In this document: positions 44,735 through 53,068 of the stretch, piece after piece
How the letters are laid out: each line of letters opens with the position of its first letter
Position numbering within the stretch: position 1 is the first letter of the stretch
DNA from: Pedobacter kyonggii
GTDB taxonomy: Bacteria > Bacteroidota > Bacteroidia > Sphingobacteriales > Sphingobacteriaceae
Assembly: GCF_004310665.1 (NCBI RefSeq)
Contig: NZ_SIXF01000003.1
Coordinates: 249,087 to 313,086 of the forward strand
Reading direction: 5' to 3'
Length of the DNA: 64,000 bases
Position numbers and translations under genes: made by a program
Notes under the pieces: generated by a model
Database searches by the model: none
Told to the model about the DNA's origin: nothing
What the model saw: the letters and a program-made list of their open reading frames with translations, nothing else

Positions 44735-45985
44735 ATGAACATATTAAAATTTTTCACAGCAGGCAGTGTAGATGATGGTAAAAGTACCTTAATCGGCCGT
44801 TTGTTATACGATACAGATTCTATTTTGGCTGATCAATTAGAAGCTTTACAGAGCTCTAACCGCAAAAATGATGACGGAACAATAGATTTAGCAATTTTAA
44901 CCGATGGTTTAAGGGCAGAGCGCGAGCAAGGTATTACTATTGATGTAGCCTATAAATACTTTCAGACCGAAAAACGCAAATTTATTATTGCCGATACGCC
45001 TGGGCATATTCAATATACAAGAAACATGGTTACAGGCGCTTCTACTGCCAACCTGGCCATTATCTTAATCGATGCCCGTAATGGCGTGGTAGAACAGACC
45101 ATCCGTCACTCGTATATCGTTTCCTTATTGGGTATTAAACATGTGGTGGTTTGTATCAACAAAATGGATATGGTTGACTATAGCGAAACCGTTTATAGCG
45201 CAATTATAGAAAAGTACAAGGTTTTGGCGCAGCAATTAAAGCTTGCCGATGTAACCTATATTCCGGTTAGTGCCCTAAAAGGCGATAATATTGTACAAAA
45301 TTCAGGTAACATGGATTGGTATGAAGGAGAGAGCTTGTTACATTTCTTAGAGAAGGTTGATACTGACAATTTAGATAAATCGCAATTGGCCCGTATGCCG
45401 GTGCAATGGGTAATTCGTCCACAAACAGAAGAATTGCACGATTACCGCGGTTATGCCGGTAGGGTACTAAGTGGTACTTTTAATTTAAATGATAAGGTTA
45501 CCGTATTACCTAGTGGTGCAAGTTCTACGGTTGAGAAGATTGAATTTTTTGATCAAACACCAGATGCAGCTCATGCTGGCCAGTCGGTTATTATTCACTT
45601 AAAAGATGATGTAGATATTAGCCGTGGCGATACCATTGTAAATGCTTCTGCATTACCACAGGAATCGAAGCTGATTGAAGCAGATCTTTGCTGGATGGAT
45701 GGCCGTGCACTAGATACTTCTATTATGTACAATATTCAGCACAATAGTAAAATCACGCGTTGTAAAATCAGCGAGATTCTGCATAAAGTTGACATCAATA
45801 CACTTGAAAAACATGCTGCTGACGAATTTAAATTGAATGATATCGGTCGGGTGATTATTAAAACTGCCGATGCTTTGGCATTCGATTTATACGATGATAA
45901 CCGGGCAAACGGTTCAGCTATTTTGGTCGATACGCGCACAAATTTAACCGTTGGCGCCTTAATGTTCAGGGCAGCAGTAGAATAA
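44735..45985 (+). CDS. cysN: Sulfate adenylyltransferase large subunit (GTPase)
   Basis: A 416-residue EF-Tu-like GTPase whose GTP hydrolysis drives APS synthesis by CysD. G1 is GSVDDGKST at 10-18, G3 is DTPGH at 87-91 and G4 is NKMD at 142-145. Beta-barrel domains 2 and 3 follow. It ends near residue 416 and has no C-terminal APS kinase (CysC) domain, which agrees with the APS-type CysH. It is the last gene of the main sulfur cluster, and a possible terminator lies 265 bp downstream. Confidence 0.95.
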   Translation: MNILKFFTAGSVDDGKSTLIGRLLYDTDSILADQLEALQSSNRKNDDGTIDLAILTDGLRAEREQGITIDVAYKYFQTEKRKFIIADTPGHIQYTRNMVTGASTANLAIILIDARNGVVEQTIRHSYIVSLLGIKHVVVCINKMDMVDYSETVYSAIIEKYKVLAQQLKLADVTYIPVSALKGDNIVQNSGNMDWYEGESLLHFLEKVDTDNLDKSQLARMPVQWVIRPQTEELHDYRGYAGRVLSGTFNLNDKVTVLPSGASSTVEKIEFFDQTPDAAHAGQSVIIHLKDDVDISRGDTIVNASALPQESKLIEADLCWMDGRALDTSIMYNIQHNSKITRCKISEILHKVDINTLEKHAADEFKLNDIGRVIIKTADALAFDLYDDNRANGSAILVDTRTNLTVGALMFRAAVE

Positions 45986-46376
45986 AATGTAAAATGTATA
46001 ATGGAAATTGATCAATGACCAATTTTCAATGACCAATAGCGAAAGCTTCAAGGAGTATAGAAAAAATCTTAATTTTCTTAATTCCTTAATGGTGGAAAAG
46101 TGGATGATGAAAATTGTGAAACGATGAGATCTTTATTTCAGCTTATTGATCCTGTAATCATACAATTCTGAAAATCTTACAGTAGAGAACCACAACCAAA
46201 TATAATAATGAAGACTTTAGGTTTTTAATCTAAAGTGAAAGCAATTTCAACGGGGCGCCAGATATGGTAGCCCCGTTTTTCGTTTGACGATTTTTTTAAC
46301 ATTTTAAATATAGGCGCTTTAAATTTTTTATACCTTAGTTTAAACCCCTCAGATAATTCCGAATAAACCAAAAACT
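45986..46376. other. Spacer after cysN
   Basis: No gene is seen. The only clear structure is the terminator-like hairpin at 46249-46281. Confidence 0.5.
46249..46281 (+). terminator. Terminator-like hairpin
   Basis: AACGGGGC (46249-46256) pairs with GCCCCGTT (46270-46277), with an inner CCA/TGG pairing, followed by TTTTT. It lies well after cysN but before the bestrophin gene. It may end the cysDN transcript or an unseen small RNA. Confidence 0.65.
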
Positions 46377-47387
46377 ATGCACGCTGGAAAGAAATATACC
46401 TTTTTCGAATTTATTGTATGGACCCGACGGGATATTTACCGTTTAACCATTCTCGCCATTATCCCTACTGTACTTTATCATTTTTGTAAGTTCACCTTTC
46501 TCTCCATTTCATGGGTTCCGGTAGCACTTTTAGGTACTGCTGTTTCCTTTATCATTAGTTTTAAGAACAATGCCAGTTATTCGCGTCTTTGGGAAGCCAG
46601 GCAGATTTATGGCGGAATTATCAATGCGAGCCGTGCGTTTGGTGTAATGGTACGCGATCACTTAGCATCTAAAGATAAAAAAGCAGATGTGCAAATCATT
46701 TTTCACCGCCATTTTGCATGGTTAACAGCCTTACGGTTTCAGTTAAGAGAGCCGAGAGCCTGGGAAAATTCCAACGATCCCCGTAATATTGAATACGCCA
46801 GATTGTACCATGTTTCCGAAAAAACTGATAAGTTAGAAGATAGCTTATCGAAATATCTTTCAGCAGATGAATTGAAGTACGTTTTAAGTAAGAAGAATAA
46901 GGCCACCCAGTTAATGGCTTTGCAATCGAGCCATATCAATAAACTGGCAACTGCCGGAAACTTATCCGATTTACAATTACAATCGTTGCAAAATTCTATT
47001 ACCAGTTTTTACGATAACCAGGGTAAAGCAGAAAGAATTAAAAACTTTCCTTATCCACGTCATTTTTCATCAATAGCCACCATTATGTTAAATCTGTTTG
47101 TGTTTTTGGTGCCCTATGGCTTATTAAACGAATTTAATAAATTAGGCAATGGTACTTTGATTGAGGGTTATTCCATTTGGTTAAACATTCCATTTGCGAT
47201 TTTACTTACCTGGGTTTTTAACTCTTTGGATATTGTTGGCGAAAGCTCTACAAATCCTTTTGAAGGAAGTGCCAACGATGTACCAATTACCAATATCTCG
47301 CGGACAATAGAAATCGACATGAGGGATATGCTTGATGAAGCTGATCTGCCTCCGGTACTAACACCCGAAAACAGTATATTGATGTAA
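46377..47387 (+). CDS. Bestrophin-family (UPF0187) anion channel
   Basis: A 336-residue membrane protein of the bestrophin family. The N-terminal part has YTFFEFIVWTRRDIYRL and the first membrane helices (about 22-40, 45-62), including LLGTAVSFIISFKNNASYSR and LWEARQIYGGIINASR, which are family hallmarks. Two more helices lie at about 235-250 and 265-290. Bacterial homologues form pentameric channels for anions or cations. The C-terminus (about 290-336) is cytoplasmic. It is transcribed alone, between cysN and a small lipoprotein gene, with no sign of sulfur control. Confidence 0.88.
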   Translation: MHAGKKYTFFEFIVWTRRDIYRLTILAIIPTVLYHFCKFTFLSISWVPVALLGTAVSFIISFKNNASYSRLWEARQIYGGIINASRAFGVMVRDHLASKDKKADVQIIFHRHFAWLTALRFQLREPRAWENSNDPRNIEYARLYHVSEKTDKLEDSLSKYLSADELKYVLSKKNKATQLMALQSSHINKLATAGNLSDLQLQSLQNSITSFYDNQGKAERIKNFPYPRHFSSIATIMLNLFVFLVPYGLLNEFNKLGNGTLIEGYSIWLNIPFAILLTWVFNSLDIVGESSTNPFEGSANDVPITNISRTIEIDMRDMLDEADLPPVLTPENSILM

Positions 47388-47460
47388 ATTTGCATTATGG
47401 AAACGATGGAAAATAATCATCGTATTTGTATATTTTAGAAAACGATAAATCACAATTACC

Positions 47461-47931
47461 ATGAAAAGAAAGATTCTTTACCTTGTTTTGGCTGCAATCT
47501 CTTTTGCTTATGCCTGTACCCAAAATAATAAAACAGCTACTGGCGCTAAAACTAAAACCGATTCTTTGCTTAATGAGAACTGTTATGCAGCAGGTTTTGA
47601 AAAAGACAGCGCTGCCATGAATGTGAAAATATTGGCCTCTGGCAAAGTTACGGGCTCATTATTGATCAACTATGGAGAGAAACCGCATAATAATGGCACC
47701 ATTGATGGAAAATTTAATGGAGATACCTTATTGGTAGATTACCGCTTTAAAACTGGCGAAGATACCGTAAGCGTTTACACCAACCCATTGGCATTTTTAA
47801 AGAAAGATGGCAAGCTAGTTATGGGGGTGGGGCAAATAGAAACCACACTTGGTAGATCTTATTTTGTTAAAGGTAAACCCATTAATTTCGAGGCTGGGAA
47901 GTTTGTTTTTGAAGAGGTAGATTGTAAGTAA
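47461..47931 (+). CDS. Small lipoprotein of unknown function
   Basis: A 156-residue lipoprotein with a signal peptide ending at Cys19 (FAYACTQNN). The mature part is predicted to be beta-rich: CYAAGFEKDSAAMNVKILAS, then GKVTGSLLINYGEKPHNNGT, then SYFVKGKPINFEAGKF, with a final Cys near the C-terminus (EEVDCK) that could pair with the one at the start. This build is common in small Bacteroidota lipoproteins; no function is known to me. It starts 73 bp after the bestrophin gene. Confidence 0.6.
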   Translation: MKRKILYLVLAAISFAYACTQNNKTATGAKTKTDSLLNENCYAAGFEKDSAAMNVKILASGKVTGSLLINYGEKPHNNGTIDGKFNGDTLLVDYRFKTGEDTVSVYTNPLAFLKKDGKLVMGVGQIETTLGRSYFVKGKPINFEAGKFVFEEVDCK

Positions 47932-48507
47932 AACCTGATTCTGTGATAAAATGAAAACTACTGGTCATAGCGTCTCGCTAAGACCATGTTCGTTTTTATG
48001 GTGGAGGCAAAGAAAGTACACAATCCCAATCAGTTAGTTATCCTAAAGATATTGAACGAATTGACAGACCGCGAAGCAATCTTACAACGATCGCTATAGC
48101 ATGCGCTTTAAGATTCCCGCCTGCGCGGGAAAGACGATCACGCTCACTACTGGTCTTAGCGTCTCACTAAGACCCTTGGTTAGTTTTTGCAATGGATATA
48201 CAGAATACACTGGAATCTCCAATCAGTTGGTCATCCTGAGCGGAGTCGAAAGATCTTTTAATAGATCCTATGTGTTTCACCGTAAAGATTCTTCACTGCG
48301 TTCAGAATGACAATCGAATCCATGTTAGTGATTCAAAAAAACATGTACATCCCCTATAGGGTAAGTCTCTCATTAACATGCAAAATCCCTAAATGAACAT
48401 CCACTAAAAAGCCAAGTAAAATTATTTTAAAATAAATTACTACAATTCCTATAGACTTTATATATTTGTATCATTAACAAACGTATAACGAGCTTAAATT
48501 ATCTGTT
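47932..48507. other. Repeat-rich spacer before the second cobA
   Basis: The spacer contains two direct copies of ACTGGTCWTAGCGTCTCRCT (about 47960 and 48150), each able to fold because GGTC-TAGC-...-CTAAGACC is an inverted repeat. It also holds a half copy of the 30180-30264 palindrome (48108-48134), a TCCTGAGCGGAGTCGAAAGA repeat fragment (48234-48253) and the conserved sulfur promoter block (48435-48468). No gene is seen. Confidence 0.55.
48435..48468 (+). promoter_or_regulatory. Conserved promoter/operator block before the second cobA
   Basis: This 34-bp block is identical to 38098-38131 except at three positions. It contains ATTCCTATAGACTTTATA and ends in TATATTTG (48461-48468), and the ATG is 39 bp further. 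It places this gene in the same regulon as sulfite reductase. Confidence 0.7.
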
Positions 48508-49302
48508 ATGATTTTGAATAAAGTAGAAAAAGCGAACATTGAACCAAGAATTACTTTAATAGGTGCAGGTCCTGGCGACCCGGATTTATTTAGTTTAAAA
48601 GGTGTTAAAGCATTAAAAACAGCTGATGTTGTTTTGTACGATGCAAATGTGAACGAGGCTTTATTGTGTCATGCGCCAGATGGTATTCCGAAAGTTTACG
48701 TGGGCAAACGTTCAGATGATGAATCGTTTTCTCAGGATGCGGTTAACAAATTGATTGTTGATTACGCTTTAAACTACGGTCACGTGGTACGTTTAAAAAG
48801 CGGCGATCCGTTTTTCTTCGCAAAAGGATACGAAGAAATAGATGCTGCAGAATCGTACAGTATCCCTACTGAAATTATTCCGGGTATTTCGAGTGCAACC
48901 AGTGCGCCAAGTTTGCAAAAGATCCCGATGATTTATAAAGATTTGAGTGAAAGTTTTTGGGCAGTAACCGGAACAAACTCAAAGGGCGAAATTTCTGAAG
49001 ATTTATACATCGCAGCAAAAACCAAAGCTACTATTGTTGTTTTAAACGGAATTGAAAAGGTAAAAGAAATTGCTGCCATATTTCAGGCAGAAAATAAAAA
49101 CCTTTTGCCAGTAGCGGTAATTCAAAATGGTTCTACACCAGAAGAAAAAATTGCAGTGGGTATTGTTGATACGATTGCTGAAATTGTTGAAGATAAAAGA
49201 ATAACTGCCCCAGCTTTATTGGTTTTTGGAGACGTAGTATCATTACACCCACAATTTCAGCCGATCCGCGATTTCTACGAAATTATCGCTGAAGAGTACT
49301 AA
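48508..49302 (+). CDS. Divergent second uroporphyrinogen-III C-methyltransferase (CobA-like)
   Basis: A 264-residue paralogue of the CobA encoded at 40487. The SAM site GAGPGDPDLFSLKG and the YDANVNEAL and YVGKRSDDES segments are kept. Several otherwise near-invariant motifs are altered: LKGGDPFVFGRG became LKSGDPFFFAKG, and the PVTHRG segment became PMIYKD. It stands alone under the same promoter block as the sulfite reductase operon and is followed by a clear terminator. It may be a second siroheme methyltransferase or a specialised relative; the altered motifs make its exact activity uncertain. Confidence 0.75.
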   Translation: MILNKVEKANIEPRITLIGAGPGDPDLFSLKGVKALKTADVVLYDANVNEALLCHAPDGIPKVYVGKRSDDESFSQDAVNKLIVDYALNYGHVVRLKSGDPFFFAKGYEEIDAAESYSIPTEIIPGISSATSAPSLQKIPMIYKDLSESFWAVTGTNSKGEISEDLYIAAKTKATIVVLNGIEKVKEIAAIFQAENKNLLPVAVIQNGSTPEEKIAVGIVDTIAEIVEDKRITAPALLVFGDVVSLHPQFQPIRDFYEIIAEEY

Positions 49303-49339
49303 GATATTTTTTAAACCAAAAATATATTTGTTTTGTTGT

Positions 49340-49371
49340 TAAAACCGCTTAAGGATTTAGGCGGTTTTTTT
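49340..49371 (+). terminator. Rho-independent terminator of the second cobA
   Basis: AAAACCGCTTAA (49341-49352) pairs with TTAGGCGGTTTT (49357-49368), followed by a T run. It lies 39 bp after the stop codon. Confidence 0.85.
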
Positions 49372-49390
49372 GTTTTATAAATCTTAAAAA

Positions 49391-49678
49391 ACTCGGTGTA
49401 TATCTGCGAATCAGCGGGAAACCATTAGCAGAATTCTCCCGCAGATTTAAGTGATTACCGCTGATGGAGTTTGAGCTTTGCTTGGAACCAACTTTGTTTT
49501 TAAGCCTGATTGCAGCGGTAAGCCCGGAACGAAGTGAGGACTTGTAGCGGAAAGCAGGTCTGTAGCCCGCCACAAAGAACTGAACATTCACTTTCAAAAA
49601 TCACTACATATATCTGTGAAATCAGCGGGAAACCACAGGCAGAATTCTCCCGCAGATTTAGGATGATTACCGCTGATA
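49391..49678. repeat. Pair of about 77-bp direct repeats flanking a fragment of the 300-bp element
   Basis: Copies at 49391-49467 and 49601-49678 share TCAGCGGGAAACCA, AGAATTCTCCCGCAGATTTA and GATTACCGCTGAT. Between them, 49511-49560 (AGCCCGGAACGAAGTGAGGA, then CTTGTAGCGG) resembles part of the dispersed element at 52641-52950. The rest of the 49303-49794 spacer shows no gene. Confidence 0.65.
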
Positions 49679-49794
49679 AAAATTAAACCAATGTGATTTA
49701 AGGGGCTAAACAATTAACTAAAAATATAATTTTCATTATTTGCAAAACTCAAAACAATTAGTAACTTACTTAGGTTATCTACACCAAATATTTG

Positions 49795-51207
49795 ATGGAA
49801 ATTATACATATAAGCGCCGAGTGTTACCCAGTTGCAAAGGTTGGTGGTTTAGCCGATGTAGTAGGGGCCTTACCAAAGTATCAGAATAAATTAGGCCACA
49901 TTGCCAAGGTGGTTGTTCCTGCGTACGATACTAAATTTATACGTGAAAGCGAATTTGAAGTAACTTATGATGCCTGGGCAAACTACGGTAATCACCACTT
50001 TCAGTACCGCATTTTAAAAGAAAAAACCAATAAATTAGGCTTTGATTTATACGTGATCCATATTCAGGGCTTAACCGACCGCCCAAATGTATATGGTTAT
50101 AGCGATGATACAGAAAGATTTGTGGCTTTTCAGATTGCTACACTTGATTGGATTGTACAATGGGAGCACCGCCCGGATGTAATTCATTGCCACGATCACC
50201 ATACAGGTTTAATTCCGTTTATGGTTTCAAATTGCGTAAAATATAAAGCAATTAGCAGTGTTCCTACGGTTTTAACCATTCATAATGCGCAATACCAAGG
50301 TCAGTTTGGGTGGGAAAAATTATATTATATACCAGCATTCGATCTGTGGAAAGGTGGTTTACTAGGTTGGGAGGATGCCATTAACCCTTTAGCATCGGCC
50401 ATTAAATGTGCCTGGAAAGTAACTACGGTTTCGCCAAGTTACCTGGATGAGATGATGAACAATGCCCGTGGCTTGGAAAGTTTGTTAAGGCAAGAGCGCT
50501 GGAAATCGGTAGGAATACTAAACGGAATTGATAGCGAGGTGTGGAATCCTGAAACTGACCCGATGCTAAACAAAGGTTATAATTTAAAAACAGTTGAAAC
50601 TGGTAAACTGGCAAACAAAACAGCCCTCTGTGATGTTTTTCAATTAGATCCGTCTAAACCCCTGTTTACTTTTATCGGTAGATTGGTTGATGAAAAAGGT
50701 GCCGATTTATTGCCCGATATTTTTTATACGGCTTTACAACAGCATGGCGATAATATCAATATCCTCGTTTTAGGATCAGGCGATAACTGGGTGGAAGGCA
50801 GGTTAAATCAACTGAAAGACATTTTTACTGGTAAATACAATGCCTATATAGGTTATAATGAGCAGGTTTCGCACGAAATGTATGCTGGTGCAGATTTTCT
50901 GATCATGCCATCAAGGGTTGAACCTTGTGGTTTAAATCAGCTTTATGCATTAAGGTATGGAACTGTTCCCATTGTGCGCCGGATTGGTGGACTGAAGGAT
51001 ACTGTAATTGATATAGGTGACGGAGGTTTTGGGATCTGCCACGATCAAACGAGTATTTGGGATGTTACTCATGCCATTAACCGTGCTGTTGAGTTATATA
51101 ACGATAAGAAAGCTTTTAAAGCAGTAAGAAAAACAATGATGAAGATAGACCATTCGTGGGATAACGCAGCATTAAATTATATAGAATTATACCAAATATT
51201 AAATTAA
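49795..51207 (+). CDS. glgA: Glycogen synthase (ADP-glucose type, GT5)
   Basis: A 470-residue GT5 glycosyltransferase that extends alpha-1,4-glucan from ADP-glucose. ATG 49795 is chosen over an upstream TTG. The ADP-glucose site KVGGLADVVGALP begins at K15. Further family motifs are VIHCHDHHTGL, VLTIHNAQYQGQF, TTVSPSYLDEM and FIGRLVDEKGADLL; the C-terminal acceptor-site segment MPSRVEPCGLNQLYALRYGT is intact. It is about the usual length. The glgC gene follows 8 bp downstream, so the two are one unit for glycogen synthesis. Confidence 0.95.
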   Translation: MEIIHISAECYPVAKVGGLADVVGALPKYQNKLGHIAKVVVPAYDTKFIRESEFEVTYDAWANYGNHHFQYRILKEKTNKLGFDLYVIHIQGLTDRPNVYGYSDDTERFVAFQIATLDWIVQWEHRPDVIHCHDHHTGLIPFMVSNCVKYKAISSVPTVLTIHNAQYQGQFGWEKLYYIPAFDLWKGGLLGWEDAINPLASAIKCAWKVTTVSPSYLDEMMNNARGLESLLRQERWKSVGILNGIDSEVWNPETDPMLNKGYNLKTVETGKLANKTALCDVFQLDPSKPLFTFIGRLVDEKGADLLPDIFYTALQQHGDNINILVLGSGDNWVEGRLNQLKDIFTGKYNAYIGYNEQVSHEMYAGADFLIMPSRVEPCGLNQLYALRYGTVPIVRRIGGLKDTVIDIGDGGFGICHDQTSIWDVTHAINRAVELYNDKKAFKAVRKTMMKIDHSWDNAALNYIELYQILN

Positions 51208-51215
51208 GCTTAAAC

Positions 51216-52484
51216 ATGACTGACAAAGTTTTAGGCGTTATCCTTGGCGGTGGCCAGGGCTCTAGATTATCGCCACTAACACAAACACGTTCTAAGCCGG
51301 CAGTTCCAATTGCTGGTAAATACCGATTGGTAGATATTCCGATTTCGAATTGCTTAAATTCTGGAATTCATCGAATGTTTGTGTTAACCCAGTTTAATTC
51401 AGCATCGCTAAACAAGCACATTAAAAACACGTATCACTTTAGCCATTTTAGTACGGCCTTTGTTGATATTTTGGCGGCTGAACAAACTGTACAAAACTCA
51501 GGTTGGTTCCAGGGTACAGCAGATGCCGTTCGTCAGTGTATGCATCACATTGTTTCGCACGAATTCGATTACATTTTGATTTTATCCGGCGATCAACTGT
51601 ACCAGATGGACTTTAAGGATATGATTGAAAAACATATCGAAGCCAATGCAGAAATTACCATTGCCACTATTCCGGTAACGGCAAAAGATGCAACAGATTT
51701 TGGTATTTTAAAGGCCGATGAAGAAAACATGATTACCTCTTTTATCGAAAAGCCTAAAACGGGTTTAGAAGACTGGGTTTCGGATACTGGCGCAGAAATG
51801 CAGGGCGAAGGACGTAATTTCTTAGCTTCGATGGGTATTTACGTTTTCAACCGCGAGTACCTGATCAATATCTTAAATGAGAACGAAGAAGAAAAGGATT
51901 TTGGCAAAGAGATTTTGCCTAGAGCAATTTCTGAGAGCAGGGTTTTAAGCTATCAATACGAAGGTTATTGGACCGATATTGGAAATATCTCATCTTTCTT
52001 CGAAGCCAATTTAGGCTTAACGGATGAAATTCCTAAATTTAATATGTTCGACAGCAACCATGCTATTTTCACCAGGGCACGGATGTTGCCGCCGTCGAAA
52101 ATTTCGGGTACCACTTTGGATAAAACCATTATTGCTGAAGGCTGTATTGTTCAGGCCAGCAGAGTAGAGCATGCTGTTTTAGGGATCAGGTCGAGAATCG
52201 GACAGGATACGGTAATTACCAATGCCTATATTATGGGGAGCGATAGGTACCAAACCTTAGAAGAAATACAGGATGAAACGGGCAAGGGAAATTCGTTAAT
52301 AGGTATTGGCGATCGTTGTTTTATTAATAATGCCATTATCGATAAAAACTGCCGCATTGGCAACGATGTAAAAATTAATGGCGGCGATCATTTGGAAGAT
52401 GGAGACTTTGAGCTTTATGCCGTTAAAGATGGTATCGTGGTAATTAAAAAAGGTGCTGTTGTACCTAGTGGAACAGTAATTTAA
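51216..52484 (+). CDS. glgC: Glucose-1-phosphate adenylyltransferase
   Basis: A 422-residue nucleotidyltransferase that makes ADP-glucose from ATP and glucose 1-phosphate for glycogen. The nucleotide loop GGGQGSRLSPLT at 11-22 is complete, followed by RSKPAVPIAGKYRLVDIPIS, the ILSGDQLYQMD segment and FIEKPK. The C-terminal left-handed beta-helix (about 295-422) has typical repeats. It directly follows glgA; a hairpin terminator lies downstream. Confidence 0.96.
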   Translation: MTDKVLGVILGGGQGSRLSPLTQTRSKPAVPIAGKYRLVDIPISNCLNSGIHRMFVLTQFNSASLNKHIKNTYHFSHFSTAFVDILAAEQTVQNSGWFQGTADAVRQCMHHIVSHEFDYILILSGDQLYQMDFKDMIEKHIEANAEITIATIPVTAKDATDFGILKADEENMITSFIEKPKTGLEDWVSDTGAEMQGEGRNFLASMGIYVFNREYLINILNENEEEKDFGKEILPRAISESRVLSYQYEGYWTDIGNISSFFEANLGLTDEIPKFNMFDSNHAIFTRARMLPPSKISGTTLDKTIIAEGCIVQASRVEHAVLGIRSRIGQDTVITNAYIMGSDRYQTLEEIQDETGKGNSLIGIGDRCFINNAIIDKNCRIGNDVKINGGDHLEDGDFELYAVKDGIVVIKKGAVVPSGTVI

Positions 52485-52506
52485 GATAATCATTATTCAT
52501 TAACTA

Positions 52507-52540
52507 GGCCAGTCGCGATTGTTCGTGGCTGGTTTTTTTA
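52507..52540 (+). terminator. Terminator of glgA-glgC
   Basis: GCCAGTCGCG and CGTGGCTGG form a stem with two G-T pairs around ATTGTT, followed by TTTTTTT. It starts 23 bp after the glgC stop. Confidence 0.7.
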
Positions 52541-52640
52541 TTGCCTCATGGTCATTCTGGGCTTAGTGTTCCTAAGGAACTCCTTCGGAGAAGAATCTTT
52601 TATCAGACCGCTCAGGTTTTAAAAAATAAGCCCGTTTTAA

Positions 52641-52950
52641 AAAACTGCAAACTGCAAACTGATTTGGGCGTTCCCCAAGCTGCGCAAGGGTCGAGCTTTT
52701 CAGGGCTGCGCTTCGCTCCGGTACCGATGAAGGATCGGTACTAAACCCTTACAATCTCTAACGTGGATTTGTGGCGTATCATCAGACTTCCGATTTAGCC
52801 CTCGTTATAGCCCTTTGAAACTTTCGGAAGTCTTTGCTAACTAAACCTGATAAAGCAGAAAGCCTGGAGCGAAGCATGAGTGAGGACTTGCAGCGATAGC
52901 AGGACTGGTGTAAGCGGTTAAAATGGAACCTTACCTTTCCAAAACTGATA
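52641..52950 (-). repeat. About 300-bp dispersed non-coding element, copy 2 (reverse)
   Basis: This is the reverse-strand copy of the element at 37664-37960. The order of shared blocks is reversed: ATTTGGGCGTTCCCCAAGCT comes first and CCTTTCCAAAA last. The internal AGACTTCCGAT/TTCGGAAGTCT inverted repeat is kept. Differences are scattered substitutions and small indels, as in an old dispersed repeat. Confidence 0.75.
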
Positions 52951-53068
52951 AAGATCTATCGTTTTAATGTAACCTTAATTGGTTTTTTAAGACTTATAGG
53001 GGCTTTTTGACATTTCTCCCTAACATTTTTCCGATCGGCTTGTTAGTAAATAAACAAAATTATAGTCT

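Larger units (their letters stand above)
52485..53068. other. Repeat-rich spacer between glgC and the GH15 gene
   Basis: It holds a terminator (52507-52540), a diverged GTTCCTAAGGAACTCCTTCG repeat (52549-52600) and the reverse copy of the 300-bp element (52641-52950). No protein gene is seen. Confidence 0.6.

Noticed and set aside
48101-48310. 69-codon frame before the second cobA
   Set aside because: It runs through dispersed repeats (CCCGCCTGCGCGGG and GCGGAGTCGAAAG types) and has no protein character.
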